Shown here one piece after another: positions 8,287-21,355 of a DNA stretch of 64,000 bases. This DNA is from Pacificibacter marinus (GTDB lineage: Bacteria; Pseudomonadota; Alphaproteobacteria; Rhodobacterales; Rhodobacteraceae). Position numbers and translations under genes: made by a program. How positions within the stretch are numbered: the first letter of the stretch is position 1; each line of letters starts with the position of its first letter. The notes beneath the pieces were generated by a model, which was given only the letters and a program-made list of their open reading frames with translations, made no database searches and was not told where the DNA came from. The stretch spans positions 33,961 through 97,960 of the forward strand of contig NZ_FNZV01000015.1 in assembly GCF_900109555.1 (NCBI RefSeq), in the 5' to 3' direction.

Positions 8287-8865
8287 ATGTTGAAACGGCT
8301 ATATGACTGGACTTTGTCCATGGCACAGCACCCACGCGCGCTTTGGGCATTGGCCTTTGTCGCCTTTGTGGAAAGCTCGGTGTTTCCCATCCCGCCTGAC
8401 ATTTTAATGATTCCGCTGATTGTTGCACGTCCCAAAGCCGCCTTTAAAATTGCTTTTGTGGCCACAGCCGCATCTGTCGCGGGCGGCATGTTGGGCTATT
8501 ACATAGGATATGGCGCATTCGAGACAATTGGCCGACCTGTGTTGGAATTCTACGGAAAAGACGCGTATTTTGATGAATTCGCGCTGAAATACAATGAATG
8601 GGGCGCTTGGGCTGTGCTGATAGCTGGCGTCACCCCGTTCCCTTATAAAGTGATCACGATCTTATCTGGCGCGACGGCATTGTCCCTGCCCATCTTTATC
8701 GCCGCCTCAATCACCGCACGGGCTTTGCGGTTCTTTATTGTGGCCGCGTTGTTGTGGAAATTCGGTGAACCCATTCGCACCTTTATCGAAAAGCGCCTTG
8801 GACTGATGTTCATTGCCTTTGTTGTACTTTTATTGGGCGGCTTTTGCGCTGTGAAATTCATATGA
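8287..8865 (+). CDS. DedA/YqaA-family membrane protein
   Basis: This 192-residue multi-spanning protein belongs to the SNARE-associated/DedA superfamily, YqaA branch. The family signature is visible in the early segment VESSVFPIPPDILMIPLIVARP and in GVTPFPYKVITILSGA with its conserved glycine and proline. Four or five hydrophobic helices are apparent. Some DedA proteins recycle undecaprenyl phosphate or other lipids across the membrane; which lipid this branch handles is not established. It overlaps the dsbB-like start by four bases (ATGA), so the two genes are co-translated. Confidence 0.85.
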   Translation: MLKRLYDWTLSMAQHPRALWALAFVAFVESSVFPIPPDILMIPLIVARPKAAFKIAFVATAASVAGGMLGYYIGYGAFETIGRPVLEFYGKDAYFDEFALKYNEWGAWAVLIAGVTPFPYKVITILSGATALSLPIFIAASITARALRFFIVAALLWKFGEPIRTFIEKRLGLMFIAFVVLLLGGFCAVKFI

Positions 8866-9335
8866 AAAATCTTACACGTACACAACTTGTTGCCTTGGCA
8901 GCCGGCGGATCGCTTGCTTTGCTTCTTGGGGCGTTTTTCTTTCAAGCTTTGGGTTATGCGCCTTGTAAAATGTGCCTATGGCAGCGCTGGCCTCATGTGG
9001 TAGCGATTTTTGTTGGCGCGGCCTACATGGGCGTGCAATCACGTGTTTTGCTTTGGTTTGGCGCGCTGGCCGCGGCCGTCACCGCAGGCTTGGGCGCCTT
9101 TCACACTGGGGTTGAGCGCAAATGGTGGGAAGGTCCGACATCTTGTACAGGTGGCGGCGATGCGCTGTCTGGCCTGACGGGGGGCGATCTTTTGCCCGGC
9201 TCACCGGTGGATGCCATTGTGATGTGCGATCAAGTGTCTTGGGAATTTTTAGGGCTGTCTATGGCAAGCTATAATTTCGCGTTTTCAGCGCTTTTGGTGG
9301 CGATTTGGTTGGTCGCTGCGCGCAAGCACGCCTAA
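8862..9335 (+). CDS. Disulfide bond formation protein, DsbB-like
   Basis: This 157-residue four-helix membrane protein reoxidises a periplasmic thiol oxidase (DsbA type) and passes electrons to quinone. The first redox pair is in APCKMCLWQRWPH, immediately after the first membrane helix. The second pair is formed by cysteines in TSCTGGGD and VMCDQVSWEFLG, in the second periplasmic loop. The ATG at 8862 overlaps the DedA stop; an upstream in-frame ATG at 8844 lies inside that gene and is less likely. About 120 bases separate its stop from gyrA. Confidence 0.88.
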   Translation: MKNLTRTQLVALAAGGSLALLLGAFFFQALGYAPCKMCLWQRWPHVVAIFVGAAYMGVQSRVLLWFGALAAAVTAGLGAFHTGVERKWWEGPTSCTGGGDALSGLTGGDLLPGSPVDAIVMCDQVSWEFLGLSMASYNFAFSALLVAIWLVAARKHA

Positions 9336-9370
9336 GCCCCCATTTGAACGCTTTGTATCGCCTCTGAGGG

Positions 9371-9385
9371 GCAATGAGTCATTGC
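9371..9385. promoter_or_regulatory. 15-base palindrome upstream of gyrA
   Basis: GCAATGA-G-TCATTGC is a perfect 7-base inverted repeat around one central base, flanked by short G and C runs. A second, shorter inverted repeat (AGGTC/GACCT) lies at 9414-9434 around TATATA. Both are in the 122-base gap between the dsbB-like gene and gyrA. They could be operator sites or, for the first, the 3' end structure of the upstream operon; no T-run follows. Confidence 0.35.
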
Positions 9386-9457
9386 ACCCTATATCCTGTC
9401 TGGGTTAGACTGCAGGTCAACGATATATAGACCTCATAACAACCACAGGCGGACATC

Positions 9458-12241
9458 GTGAGCGACACTCCACAAACTCCTGAGTCTGAAGACGACACAC
9501 CACGCGAGCCAATGTTTCACGACGGGCCGACGATCTCTATCACCGCAGAGATGAAAAGCTCGTATCTGGATTACGCAATGAGCGTGATCGTGAGCCGTGC
9601 CATTCCGGATTTGCGCGATGGTCTAAAACCTGTGCATCGCCGCATTTTGTTTGCGATGTATGAGGCTGGCAACACCCACGACAAAAGCTACCGTAAATCT
9701 GCGCGTGCTGTTGGCGACACGATGGGTAAATATCACCCGCATGGTGACTCTGCGATCTATGACGCTTTGGTGCGGATGGCTCAGCCGTTTTCCATGTCCC
9801 TGCCCTTGCTTGATGGTCAGGGTAACTTTGGCTCTATGGACGGCGATATGGCAGCTGCGATGCGCTATACCGAAGTGCGTATGGACAAACCTGCCGCCTA
9901 TTTGCTGGCAGATATCGACAAAGACACCGTTGATTACACGCTGAACTATGACGGCAAAGACCGCGAACCCACTGTTTTGCCCGCACGTTACCCCAATATG
10001 CTGGTCAACGGCGCTGGTGGTATCGCTGTGGGGATGGCGACAAATATTCCGCCACACAATTTGGGCGAAGTCATTGATGCGACCTTGGCCATGATCGAAA
10101 ACCCCGATCTGTCCATGGAACGCTTGATGGAAATCATCCCTGGTCCGGATTTCCCCACTGGGGCGATGATGCTGGGGCGTGCTGGCGCGCGCAAAGCCTA
10201 TCTTGAAGGCCGTGGGTCCGTGATCATTCGCGCGAAAACCCGCGTCGAAGAAATTCGCAAAGACCGTTATGCCATCGTTGTTGATGAGATTCCCTATCAG
10301 GTCAACAAAGCGACGATGATCGAAAAGATCGCAGAACTTGTGCGCGAAAAGCGCGTTGAAGGCATTTCGCACGTTCAAGATGAATCAGATCGCAACGGTG
10401 TGCGGGTCGTGGTCGAATTGAAACGCGATGCCACACCCGAAGTTGTGCTGAACCAATTGTTCCGCTTTACGCCGCTGCAAACCTACTTTGGCTGTAACAT
10501 GCTGGCGCTGAACAATGGTCGCCCCGAGCAGCTGACATTGCGCGATTTCTTGACCAACTTCATTATCTTCCGCGAAGAAGTTGTCGCCCGCCGCACTGCG
10601 TTTGAACTACGCAAGGCACGTGATCGTGCGCATATCTTGTGTGGTTTGGCTGTGGCTGTGACCAACGTTGACGAAGTTGTCGCCACCATCCGGTCTTCTG
10701 CCGATGCAGCTGAAGCCCGCTCGAAACTGATGACACGTCGTTGGCCTGCCCAAGACATCGCGCCCTATATCAAGCTGGTCGATGATCCGTCGCACACCAT
10801 CAACGAAGATGGCACATACAACCTGTCCGAAGTTCAAGCCCGCGCGATCCTTGATCTGCGCTTGCAGCGCTTGACACAGATCGGCGTCAAAGAAGTCACT
10901 GACGAGTTGCAAGAACTTGCAGGCAAAATCAAAGATTTTCTTGAAATCTTGGCCTCACGCGAACGCATTATGTCGATCATTTCCGATGAGCTGACAGAGG
11001 TGAAAAACCTGTTTGCCGTGCCACGTCGCACCGAAATTGTTGACTGGTCTGGCGATGCCTCTGACGAAGATCTGATCGAAAAAGAAGACATGGTCGTGAC
11101 CATTACGTCCTCTGGCTGGGCCAAACGTACGCCTTTGGCCGATTACCGTGCGCAAAAGCGTGGCGGCAAAGGTCTGTCTGGCATGGCGACCAAAGACGAA
11201 GACGTGATCACCACGCTGTTCGTTGCCAACACCCACACGCAACTGTTGTTCTTTACGGATGACGGTATGGCCTACAAGCTGAAAACATGGCGTTTGCCAC
11301 TTGGTGGTCGTACCGCCAAAGGCAAGCCGATCGTCAACATTTTGCCCATTCCAACCGGCGTCGGCATTGCTGCGATCATGCCTGTGGACCGTGAAGAAGT
11401 GGAATGGGATGATCTACAAGTCATCTTTGCCACCTCAAAAGGCTCTGTGCGCCGCAACCGTTTGTCAGATTTCACCAATGTCAAAGCCAACGGCAAGATC
11501 GCGATGAAATTTGAGGGCGAAGACGAAGGCACTCGCCTGATCAACGCCCGCATCTGTGATGAAAACGATGATGTGATGCTTGTCACCTCTTCTGGTCGTG
11601 CGATCCGGTTCCCTGTGACTGATGTACGTGTGTTCAACTCGCGTGCCTCGCTCGGTGTGCGTGGCATCAAAATGACCGATGATGAAGTCGTATCGATGTC
11701 TGTGATCCGCCATTTCGAGGCCGAAGCATCAGAACGCGCCGCCTATCTGAAAATGCGTCGTGCGCAAGCTGGCGCGGATGAGGTCGAGGGCACGGATGAC
11801 GATGAAGACGCCGTCGAAAGTGCGATCTCACCAGAGCGCTTTGAGGAAATGAAGGCCGCAGAAGAATTGCTGGTCACCATTTCCAAAGGCGGTACTGGCA
11901 AACTGTCGTCCAGCCATGATTACCCCGTGCGCGGGCGTGGCGGTATGGGCGTGACAGCGATGGACAAAGCCATGCGCGGCGGGGCTCTTGTTGCGTCCTT
12001 CCCTGTGACTTTGGACGATCAAATCATGCTGGCCACCTCAAAAGGTCAATCGATCCGCTGCCCTGTGCAAGGCATCTCGTTCCGCTCGCGCTCTGCGGGT
12101 GGTGTTAAGGTGTTCAACACAGGAAAAGGCGAAGAAGTCGTCTCTGTCGCCTACATCGCGGAAAGTGATGAAGAAGATCAGGTTGAAGCGACCGACACCG
12201 ATGCCACAGACGCGTCACCACAGACACCAAGCGACAGCTAA
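9458..12241 (+). CDS. gyrA: DNA gyrase subunit A
   Basis: This is the 927-residue breakage-reunion subunit of DNA gyrase, which introduces negative supercoils in a complex with GyrB. It begins at GTG. The N-terminal domain shows the family start ([28 protein letters not shown]) and the active-site tyrosine region [11 protein letters not shown]. The quinolone-determining segment [10 protein letters not shown] keeps the Ser and Asp of sensitive enzymes. The GyrA box appears as QKRGGKG, which separates it from ParC. An acidic insert of about 40 residues (around [14 protein letters not shown]) lies late in the C-terminal beta-pinwheel, and the tail is also acidic. Confidence 0.98.
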   Translation: MSDTPQTPESEDDTPREPMFHDGPTISITAEMKSSYLDYAMSVIVSRAIPDLRDGLKPVHRRILFAMYEAGNTHDKSYRKSARAVGDTMGKYHPHGDSAIYDALVRMAQPFSMSLPLLDGQGNFGSMDGDMAAAMRYTEVRMDKPAAYLLADIDKDTVDYTLNYDGKDREPTVLPARYPNMLVNGAGGIAVGMATNIPPHNLGEVIDATLAMIENPDLSMERLMEIIPGPDFPTGAMMLGRAGARKAYLEGRGSVIIRAKTRVEEIRKDRYAIVVDEIPYQVNKATMIEKIAELVREKRVEGISHVQDESDRNGVRVVVELKRDATPEVVLNQLFRFTPLQTYFGCNMLALNNGRPEQLTLRDFLTNFIIFREEVVARRTAFELRKARDRAHILCGLAVAVTNVDEVVATIRSSADAAEARSKLMTRRWPAQDIAPYIKLVDDPSHTINEDGTYNLSEVQARAILDLRLQRLTQIGVKEVTDELQELAGKIKDFLEILASRERIMSIISDELTEVKNLFAVPRRTEIVDWSGDASDEDLIEKEDMVVTITSSGWAKRTPLADYRAQKRGGKGLSGMATKDEDVITTLFVANTHTQLLFFTDDGMAYKLKTWRLPLGGRTAKGKPIVNILPIPTGVGIAAIMPVDREEVEWDDLQVIFATSKGSVRRNRLSDFTNVKANGKIAMKFEGEDEGTRLINARICDENDDVMLVTSSGRAIRFPVTDVRVFNSRASLGVRGIKMTDDEVVSMSVIRHFEAEASERAAYLKMRRAQAGADEVEGTDDDEDAVESAISPERFEEMKAAEELLVTISKGGTGKLSSSHDYPVRGRGGMGVTAMDKAMRGGALVASFPVTLDDQIMLATSKGQSIRCPVQGISFRSRSAGGVKVFNTGKGEEVVSVAYIAESDEEDQVEATDTDATDASPQTPSDS

Positions 12242-12266
12242 ACGTCGCACGTGTCTTTCGATTTTG

Positions 12267-12295
12267 GCGGGGGCTCTCCTGGAGTCTCCGCTTTT
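12267..12295 (+). terminator. Rho-independent terminator after gyrA
   Basis: A 10-base-pair stem (GCGGGGGCTC pairing with GAGTCTCCGC, two G-U pairs), a five-base loop and TTTT lie 26 bases after the gyrA stop. Confidence 0.8.
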
Positions 12296-12323
12296 CCTTT
12301 AAATTCTCGCAGCACTGGGCTAG

Positions 12324-13676
12324 ATGAGCGGCATGACACAGATATTACACATCGTTGGCGGCGGAATGGCCGGATCAGAGGCAGCGTGGCAAGCTGCCAA
12401 TTTGGGCGTACAAGTGGTGATCCACGAGATGCGGCCCAAGGTTGAAACCTTTGCACACCAAACGGGTAATTTGGCCGAAATGGTTTGTTCCAATTCGTTC
12501 AGATCCGATGACGATGAACAAAATGCCGTTGGGCTTTTGCACTGGGAAATGCGGGCGGCCAATGGTTTGATCATGGCCGCTGCCGAAAAACACCGATTGC
12601 CCGCTGGTGGTGCTTTGGCTGTCGACCGCGAAGCCTTTGCCGAATTTGTGACGCAAGAAATCAACGCTCATCCAAATATCTCGATTGAATATGGCGAAGT
12701 GAATGAAATTCCATCCGAGGGCACGTGGGTTTTCGCCACAGGTCCCCTGACCTCGCCCAAACTTGGTGAAGCGATTGCCAAAGAAACCGGCGCAGATCGT
12801 CTGGCGTTTTTCGATGCCATCGCGCCGATCATTTACCGCGACAGCATCAATATGGATGTGGCGTGGATGCAGTCGCGTTACGATAAAGGCGAGACAGAAG
12901 AAGAGCAAAAAGCCTATCTCAACTGCCCGATGACCAAAGACCAATACGAGGCTTTCATCGACGCACTTTTGGCGGCTGATAAAACCGAATTCCACGAGGG
13001 CGAAACAGCTGGCTATTTCGACGGTTGTTTGCCGATCGAAGTCATGGCCGAGCGCGGCCGTGAAACGCTGCGTTTTGGCCCGATGAAACCTGTTGGCCTG
13101 ACCAACACGCATGACCCAGAAACCAAAGCCTATGCCGTGGTACAGCTGCGCCGCGACAATAAACTAGGCACTTTGTACAACATCGTCGGCTTTCAAACTA
13201 AAATGAAATACGGCGCTCAGGCCGAGGTCTTTAAGATGATACCCGGCTTGGAAGAGGCAAAATTTGCCCGTCTAGGCGGCATTCATCGCAATACTTTTTT
13301 GAACTCTCCCACATTGCTTGATGATCAGATGCGTTTGAAATCAAAGCCAAATGTGCGTTTTTCAGGTCAGGTCACGGGTGTCGAAGGCTATGTAGAATCT
13401 GCCGCTATGGGATTGCTGGCTGGTCGTTTAGCCGCTCATGAAATCTTGGGCACGCCCATCACGCCCCCTAATGGCAACACAGCTATGGGCGCGCTGATCC
13501 ATCACATCACGGGCGGCGCAGAAGCAAAAACGTTTCAGCCGATGAACGTGAACTTTGGCCTGTTCCCACCTGTTGAAGGTCTCAAAGGCGGGCGACGCGG
13601 TCGCAAAGATCGTTACAAAGCCTATACTGATCGCGCTAAAGAAACATTTAATCAATGGCTTGAAGGTCAAAGTTAA
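12324..13676 (+). CDS. trmFO: Methylenetetrahydrofolate-tRNA (uracil-5-)-methyltransferase TrmFO
   Basis: This 450-residue folate- and FAD-dependent enzyme makes ribothymidine (m5U54) in the T loop of tRNA. The N-terminus has the FAD-binding [14 protein letters not shown] motif, then the family stretch [23 protein letters not shown]. Later come conserved blocks around [12 protein letters not shown] and [19 protein letters not shown]. The start may be the ATG at 12324 or the one at 12333, since [11 protein letters not shown] is the family start. The stop overlaps the gluQ start by one base. In bacteria lacking TrmA this is the m5U54 enzyme. Confidence 0.96.
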   Translation: MSGMTQILHIVGGGMAGSEAAWQAANLGVQVVIHEMRPKVETFAHQTGNLAEMVCSNSFRSDDDEQNAVGLLHWEMRAANGLIMAAAEKHRLPAGGALAVDREAFAEFVTQEINAHPNISIEYGEVNEIPSEGTWVFATGPLTSPKLGEAIAKETGADRLAFFDAIAPIIYRDSINMDVAWMQSRYDKGETEEEQKAYLNCPMTKDQYEAFIDALLAADKTEFHEGETAGYFDGCLPIEVMAERGRETLRFGPMKPVGLTNTHDPETKAYAVVQLRRDNKLGTLYNIVGFQTKMKYGAQAEVFKMIPGLEEAKFARLGGIHRNTFLNSPTLLDDQMRLKSKPNVRFSGQVTGVEGYVESAAMGLLAGRLAAHEILGTPITPPNGNTAMGALIHHITGGAEAKTFQPMNVNFGLFPPVEGLKGGRRGRKDRYKAYTDRAKETFNQWLEGQS

Positions 13677-14518
13677 TGTCATTTGTGACCCGATTTGCAC
13701 CAAGCCCAACAGGGCCGCTGCATCTCGGGCACGCCTATTCTGCGTTGATCGCGTATGACATGGCGCGCGCCAATGGCGGGCGCTTTTTGCTGCGATTTGA
13801 AGACACCGATTTAGAGCGATCAAAACCTGAATACGTGCAACAAACCCTGGATGATTTGACGTGGCTTGGCATCACATGGGATGCGGCACCTCTGTTTCAA
13901 TCTCAGAACTTAGATGTATACAATCAGAGCCTTGCAGAACTAATCTCACAAGGGTTGACGTACCCGTGTCGGTGTAGTCGCAAAGACATCGCTGCGGCCC
14001 TGTCTGCCCCACAAGAAGGCGCGCCGCACCACCTTTATCCGCAAACCTGCAAACACCGCGCCATGTCGGACCGCGCCGAGGGCGATGCAATCCGTCTACA
14101 TATGGATCGCGCTTGTGACACCTTAGGCAATATGGATCTTGTGTTTGAAGAGTTGGGTGAAATCAATAAAGGTACATATCACATTGATAAAAATGCACTT
14201 ATGCGTGACGTAGGTGACATTATTATCGGGCGCAAAGACATTCAAACTGCGGCGTATTTCATGGCCTCAGCCATTGATGATATCCGCCAAGACATCACCC
14301 ATGTGGTGCGCGGTGTCGATTTGTTTGAGTTCACCCAAGTTCAAGTGCTGCTACTGCATCTACTTGGACACAAGCCACCGAAGTATTATCACCATGATCT
14401 GATCCGCGACGATGCAGGCAAACGTTTGGCCAAACGCGATGACGCGCGCGCCATTTCGAAATATCGCAATGACGGCGCAACACCAAATGATATCAGACAG
14501 ATGGTTGGACTTCTTTAA
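13676..14518 (+). CDS. gluQ: Glutamyl-Q tRNA(Asp) synthetase
   Basis: This 280-residue GluRS paralogue lacks the anticodon-binding domain. It activates glutamate and attaches it to queuosine in the anticodon of tRNA-Asp. The catalytic motifs are the HIGH-like HLGHA with FAPSPTGPLHLGH, and KRLAKRD in place of KMSKS. The zinc site CRCSRKD with Tyr and Cys in LYPQTC is complete. Length and the absence of a C-terminal domain exclude a canonical GluRS. It is translationally coupled to trmFO, pairing two tRNA modification genes. Confidence 0.94.
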   Translation: MSFVTRFAPSPTGPLHLGHAYSALIAYDMARANGGRFLLRFEDTDLERSKPEYVQQTLDDLTWLGITWDAAPLFQSQNLDVYNQSLAELISQGLTYPCRCSRKDIAAALSAPQEGAPHHLYPQTCKHRAMSDRAEGDAIRLHMDRACDTLGNMDLVFEELGEINKGTYHIDKNALMRDVGDIIIGRKDIQTAAYFMASAIDDIRQDITHVVRGVDLFEFTQVQVLLLHLLGHKPPKYYHHDLIRDDAGKRLAKRDDARAISKYRNDGATPNDIRQMVGLL

Positions 14519-14524
14519 GTCGCA

Positions 14525-14884
14525 TCATACCTCTGGCTGCATCAATTCCACCGTTTCACCATCGCGTACAGCGGTGTAAAAACAGGACCTCCGATTTGTG
14601 TGACAGGCAGGACCCATTTGGTTGACGGTGACCAAGATGCAATCGCGATCACAATCATAGCGAAAATCGACCAGCTTTTGCACATGGCCGGAACTTTCGC
14701 CTTTGATCCAAAACGACTGACGCGAACGCGACCAATAGGTCACTTTTCCGGTTTCAAGCGTCATGGCTACAGACGCCGCATTCATCCAAGCCAGCATCAA
14801 CACCTCGCCAGAATCTGCGTCCTGCGCAATGGCGGGGATTAGCCCCTTGTCATCATATTTTAGCGAACTGGGATCAAACGTCAT
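14525..14884 (-). CDS. hisI: Phosphoribosyl-AMP cyclohydrolase
   Basis: This 119-residue enzyme of histidine synthesis opens the purine ring of phosphoribosyl-AMP (third step). The metal and active-site motifs are visible: WMNAASVAMTLETG, then YWSRSRQSFWIKGESSG, and the Asp cluster YDCDRDC with CHTNRRSCFY near the end. It is a stand-alone HisI without the HisE domain, as usual in alphaproteobacteria. The start at 14884 is supported by GAAAGGA upstream. It converges on gluQ with a 6-base gap. Confidence 0.95.
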   Translation of the reverse strand: MTFDPSSLKYDDKGLIPAIAQDADSGEVLMLAWMNAASVAMTLETGKVTYWSRSRQSFWIKGESSGHVQKLVDFRYDCDRDCILVTVNQMGPACHTNRRSCFYTAVRDGETVELMQPEV

Positions 14885-14948
14885 GGCCGGTCCTTTCAAT
14901 GGGCTACCGCATGCCCTATCTAAGACCCAAGTCGTTGAAAGGCAAACC

Positions 14949-15380
14949 ATGTCGACAGATCTCGCTGCGCTCTATTCCGCCCGCCTTTTGGCGCTGGCTG
15001 CCGATATTCCCCATCTCGGTCGCCTTGATGCGCCTGATGCCACCGTGCGCGAACGTGCGCCACTGTGCGGGTCGACTGTCACCGTTGATGTTACCGCCGA
15101 TGATGGTCGTATCACGGACTTTGCCCAAGATGTGAAAGCCTGCGCTTTGGGCCAAGCTGCCGCGGCTGTTGTGGGGCAAAATATCATTGGTCGCAATCTC
15201 GATGACGTTGCCCAAGCCTTGAGCCAATTCACTGCGTTTCTCAAACAAGATGGGCCAGTCCCATCGGCACCCTTTGACGGGTTTGAGGCACTTTTGCCTG
15301 CACGTGAGTACAAAAATAGACATGCTTCTATTTTGCTATCTTTGACGGCAGCTCACAAAGCATTGGCGTCGCTTGCTTGA
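14949..15380 (+). CDS. Iron-sulfur cluster scaffold protein, IscU/NifU-like, lacking the third cysteine
   Basis: This 143-residue protein has the IscU/SufU fold. The first two cluster ligands are present: C40 in LCGSTVTVDV and C65 in KACALGQA. At the place of the third cysteine the sequence reads YKNRHASILL, with His125 and Ala126 instead of His-Cys. This His-Ala form also occurs, to my recollection, in other alphaproteobacterial homologues, so it is probably a family trait rather than damage. It is divergent from hisI. The role is inferred as cluster assembly or transfer; it may not act as a primary scaffold. Confidence 0.82.
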   Translation: MSTDLAALYSARLLALAADIPHLGRLDAPDATVRERAPLCGSTVTVDVTADDGRITDFAQDVKACALGQAAAAVVGQNIIGRNLDDVAQALSQFTAFLKQDGPVPSAPFDGFEALLPAREYKNRHASILLSLTAAHKALASLA

Positions 15381-15412
15381 TTTTTCACCGGTTTTTCCAT
15401 CATGTACTGAGC

Positions 15413-15449
15413 AAAAAAAACCGCCGCACTTCACAACAGAAGGCGGCGG
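15413..15449 (-). terminator. Rho-independent terminator, leftward
   Basis: On the leftward strand a 7-base-pair G/C-only stem (CCGCCGC at 15421-15427 pairing with 15443-15449) is followed by eight T residues. It ends the leftward unit containing the 40-codon gene and the structured RNA candidate. The Fe-S scaffold gene stops at 15380, only 33 bases away on the other strand. Confidence 0.85.
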
Positions 15450-15458
15450 GTCAGTAGA

Positions 15459-15562
15459 AATCTGAACGCTGGACAACGGGGTTGAGGCTCCGCAAGCAAA
15501 CATGAATAGGTAAGCTAGGCTGACACCCATTGGGACATGAGGTGGCAAACTGCGTTCAGATT
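15459..15562 (-). ncRNA. Structured RNA candidate between a small ORF and its terminator
   Basis: A perfect 11-base inverted repeat (AATCTGAACGC at 15459-15469 and its complement at 15552-15562) encloses about 82 bases. On the leftward strand the inside contains smaller hairpins such as CAAC-CCC-GTTG. The block lies 12 bases after the stop of the 40-codon gene and is followed within 10 bases by a strong terminator. It could be a small RNA cut from the 3' untranslated region or an independent RNA gene. It does not show SRP RNA, RNase P or tmRNA signatures. Confidence 0.5.
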
Positions 15563-15574
15563 ACGGGCAGAAAC

Positions 15575-15697
15575 TTAGAAAAATGCAGGGACAAGAAGTC
15601 CGCCAAACAAGATGACCAAAAGTGCAGTTGCACCAATCATATCTTCGACCAAAGTGCCCTTTGAGCGTTCTACAACGGATTTGATATCGCGGATCAT
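15575..15697 (-). CDS. Small 40-residue membrane peptide, conserved-looking
   Basis: This short frame encodes a charged N-terminal half (MIRDIKSVVERSKGTLVEDM) followed by one hydrophobic helix (about residues 21-39, ending LVPAFF). An AAAGGA site sits 8 bases before the ATG. Codon use and the amphipathic-then-hydrophobic layout look real. The pattern of a short ERSKGTLVED segment before one membrane helix suggests a small inner-membrane protein. It is the only protein in a leftward unit that ends in the terminator at 15413-15449. Its function is unknown. Confidence 0.6.
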   Translation of the reverse strand: MIRDIKSVVERSKGTLVEDMIGATALLVILFGGLLVPAFF

Positions 15698-15808
15698 CTT
15701 GTCGTCCTTTCGAGAGGTTAACAGTTTGTTGCCTATTTGTTCTCATTTTTAACGACTCGTGTAAAGAACTTTTTAAGAACATTTGCGAACAAAATGTCAA
15801 TATCGCGC

Positions 15809-20040
<4,232 letters not shown>

Positions 20041-20128
20041 TTAGGAGAGCACAGCGGAGAGGTCCAGTGGGAGAATTCAATGACAAGCTTGAACACTGCC
20101 GCGACAACCGCAGTGTTGCTTGGCCAAC

Positions 20129-20842
20129 TTAGGCGCCAATGGCCATTGGGGTATGCATATCTGCTGGATCAGGATCACGCAAAACATAGCCGCGCCCCCA
20201 GACAGTTTCGATGTAATTGTCGCCGTCTGTCGCATTGGACAATTTTTTGCGTAGCTTACAAATGAACACATCAATGATTTTCAACTCTGGTTCATCCATG
20301 CCACCATAAAGGTGGTTCAAGAACATCTCTTTGGTCAACGTTGTACCTTTGCGCAGCGAAAGAAGTTCAAGCATTTGATATTCTTTGCCTGTCAGATGAA
20401 CGGGTTTATTTTCCACAGAAACCGTTTTTGCATCAAGATTGACTTCGATTTTACCCGTGCCGATCACAGATTGTGAATGCCCTTTAGACCGCCGGATAAT
20501 CGCGTGAATACGGGCAACCAATTCTTCACGGTGGAATGGTTTGGTGAGATAATCATCCGCGCCAAATCCGAATCCTTTGATTTTGTTATCTGTGTCATCG
20601 GCACCAGATAGAATCAAAATGGGGGTTTCGATCCGTGCGAGGCGCAATTGGCGCAATACTTCATGGCCATTCATATCAGGCAAACCAAGATCCAGTAGGA
20701 TAAGGTCATAATCATAGAGTTTTGCGAGATCGATCCCTTCCTCGCCCAAATCAGTCGTATAGACGTTAAGATTCGCGTGTGTCAGCATCAACTCGATACT
20801 TTTAGAAGTTGTGGGATCGTCTTCGACCAGCAGAATGCGCAT
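20129..20842 (-). CDS. ctrA: Cell-cycle/motility response regulator CtrA
   Basis: This is a 237-residue OmpR-type response regulator. The receiver domain (1-120) has the phosphate acceptor D51 in [10 protein letters not shown], acidic pair E7-D8-D9 and the TKPF lysine. The C-terminal winged helix ends with the CtrA block ([23 protein letters not shown], with [11 protein letters not shown]). In Caulobacter CtrA is the master cell-cycle regulator; in Rhodobacterales it mainly controls motility, gene transfer agents and related traits. It lies 108 bases after sciP, and a near-consensus CtrA box in that gap suggests autoregulation. Confidence 0.97.
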   Translation of the reverse strand: MRILLVEDDPTTSKSIELMLTHANLNVYTTDLGEEGIDLAKLYDYDLILLDLGLPDMNGHEVLRQLRLARIETPILILSGADDTDNKIKGFGFGADDYLTKPFHREELVARIHAIIRRSKGHSQSVIGTGKIEVNLDAKTVSVENKPVHLTGKEYQMLELLSLRKGTTLTKEMFLNHLYGGMDEPELKIIDVFICKLRKKLSNATDGDNYIETVWGRGYVLRDPDPADMHTPMAIGA

Positions 20843-20908
20843 ACTTTTGGGTCTCCGTTGCTAAATTTTATCGAACGCTCGTTGGATAAAATTATTGATC
20901 AAAAATGG

Positions 20909-20923
20909 TTAACCACACGTTAC
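20909..20923. promoter_or_regulatory. Near-consensus CtrA binding site upstream of ctrA
   Basis: TTAA-CCACACG-TTAC matches the TTAA-N7-TTAA box with one mismatch. It lies 67 bases before the ctrA start, in the AT-rich gap after sciP. Autoregulation through such a box is known in Caulobacter; here it is inferred. Confidence 0.55.
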
Positions 20924-20950
20924 CAGTTTTAACCTTTTAGTATATTCAAC

Positions 20951-21229
20951 CTAAGGTTGTCTATATTTTTGGACTGAAGTGGCTTTTAAAGCGACTTCAC
21001 CATGATTCTGAATGGCATTCTTCCAAGAATTGTACTCTTCCTCGCTCAATCCATAGGTCTGCAAGGCCTCGGTCAAAGGAATCAGTCCAAATGCAACAGC
21101 TTTAACAATAATGGCTTTACGCGATGCCACCCAGCGCCGTGTTTCAGGCGGCGGTAGGTCTGCGCGGGTCATAATACTGCCATTTGGCAAGGTTACGGCG
21201 CGCGGGCCGTCTACTTTTTTTAAATACAT
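20951..21229 (-). CDS. sciP: SciP, small CtrA inhibitory protein (DUF1153)
   Basis: This 92-residue DUF1153 helix-turn-helix protein binds CtrA and blocks its activation of target promoters in Caulobacter. The family start is clear: MYLKKVDGPRAVTLPNG, then TRADLPPPETRRWVASRKA, then the winged-helix-like LTEALQTYGLSEEEYNSWK. The start at 21229 follows GAGGGTGAGG and fits family length, against a much longer open frame. It is adjacent to ctrA on the same strand, so regulator and inhibitor may share a transcript. Confidence 0.94.
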   Translation of the reverse strand: MYLKKVDGPRAVTLPNGSIMTRADLPPPETRRWVASRKAIIVKAVAFGLIPLTEALQTYGLSEEEYNSWKNAIQNHGEVALKATSVQKYRQP

Positions 21230-21302
21230 GGGCCTCACCCTCATCAACTTTACGTATTTGTTGTGACGCAAGGGTCTTAATGGGTGGTGAAACCTGCCAT
21301 TG

Positions 21303-21329
21303 AGAATATATAGGATTTTCATATATTCT
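21303..21329. promoter_or_regulatory. Perfect inverted repeat between sciP and mnmA
   Basis: AGAATATAT and its exact complement flank a 9-base spacer. The element lies in the 126-base divergent promoter region of sciP (leftward) and mnmA (rightward), ending 27 bases before the mnmA start. It may be an operator, or two overlapping AT-rich -10 elements. No regulator is assigned. Confidence 0.4.
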
Positions 21330-21355
21330 GAACATCTTCTGGAAAGGTTTTGTTC

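Noticed and set aside
15728..15742. GTTG-N7-GTTC, one base off the alphaproteobacterial SOS box, upstream of the 40-codon gene
   Set aside because: One-mismatch matches to this eight-base pattern are expected every few kilobases by chance, and the neighbouring GAAC pair at 15777 has the wrong spacing.
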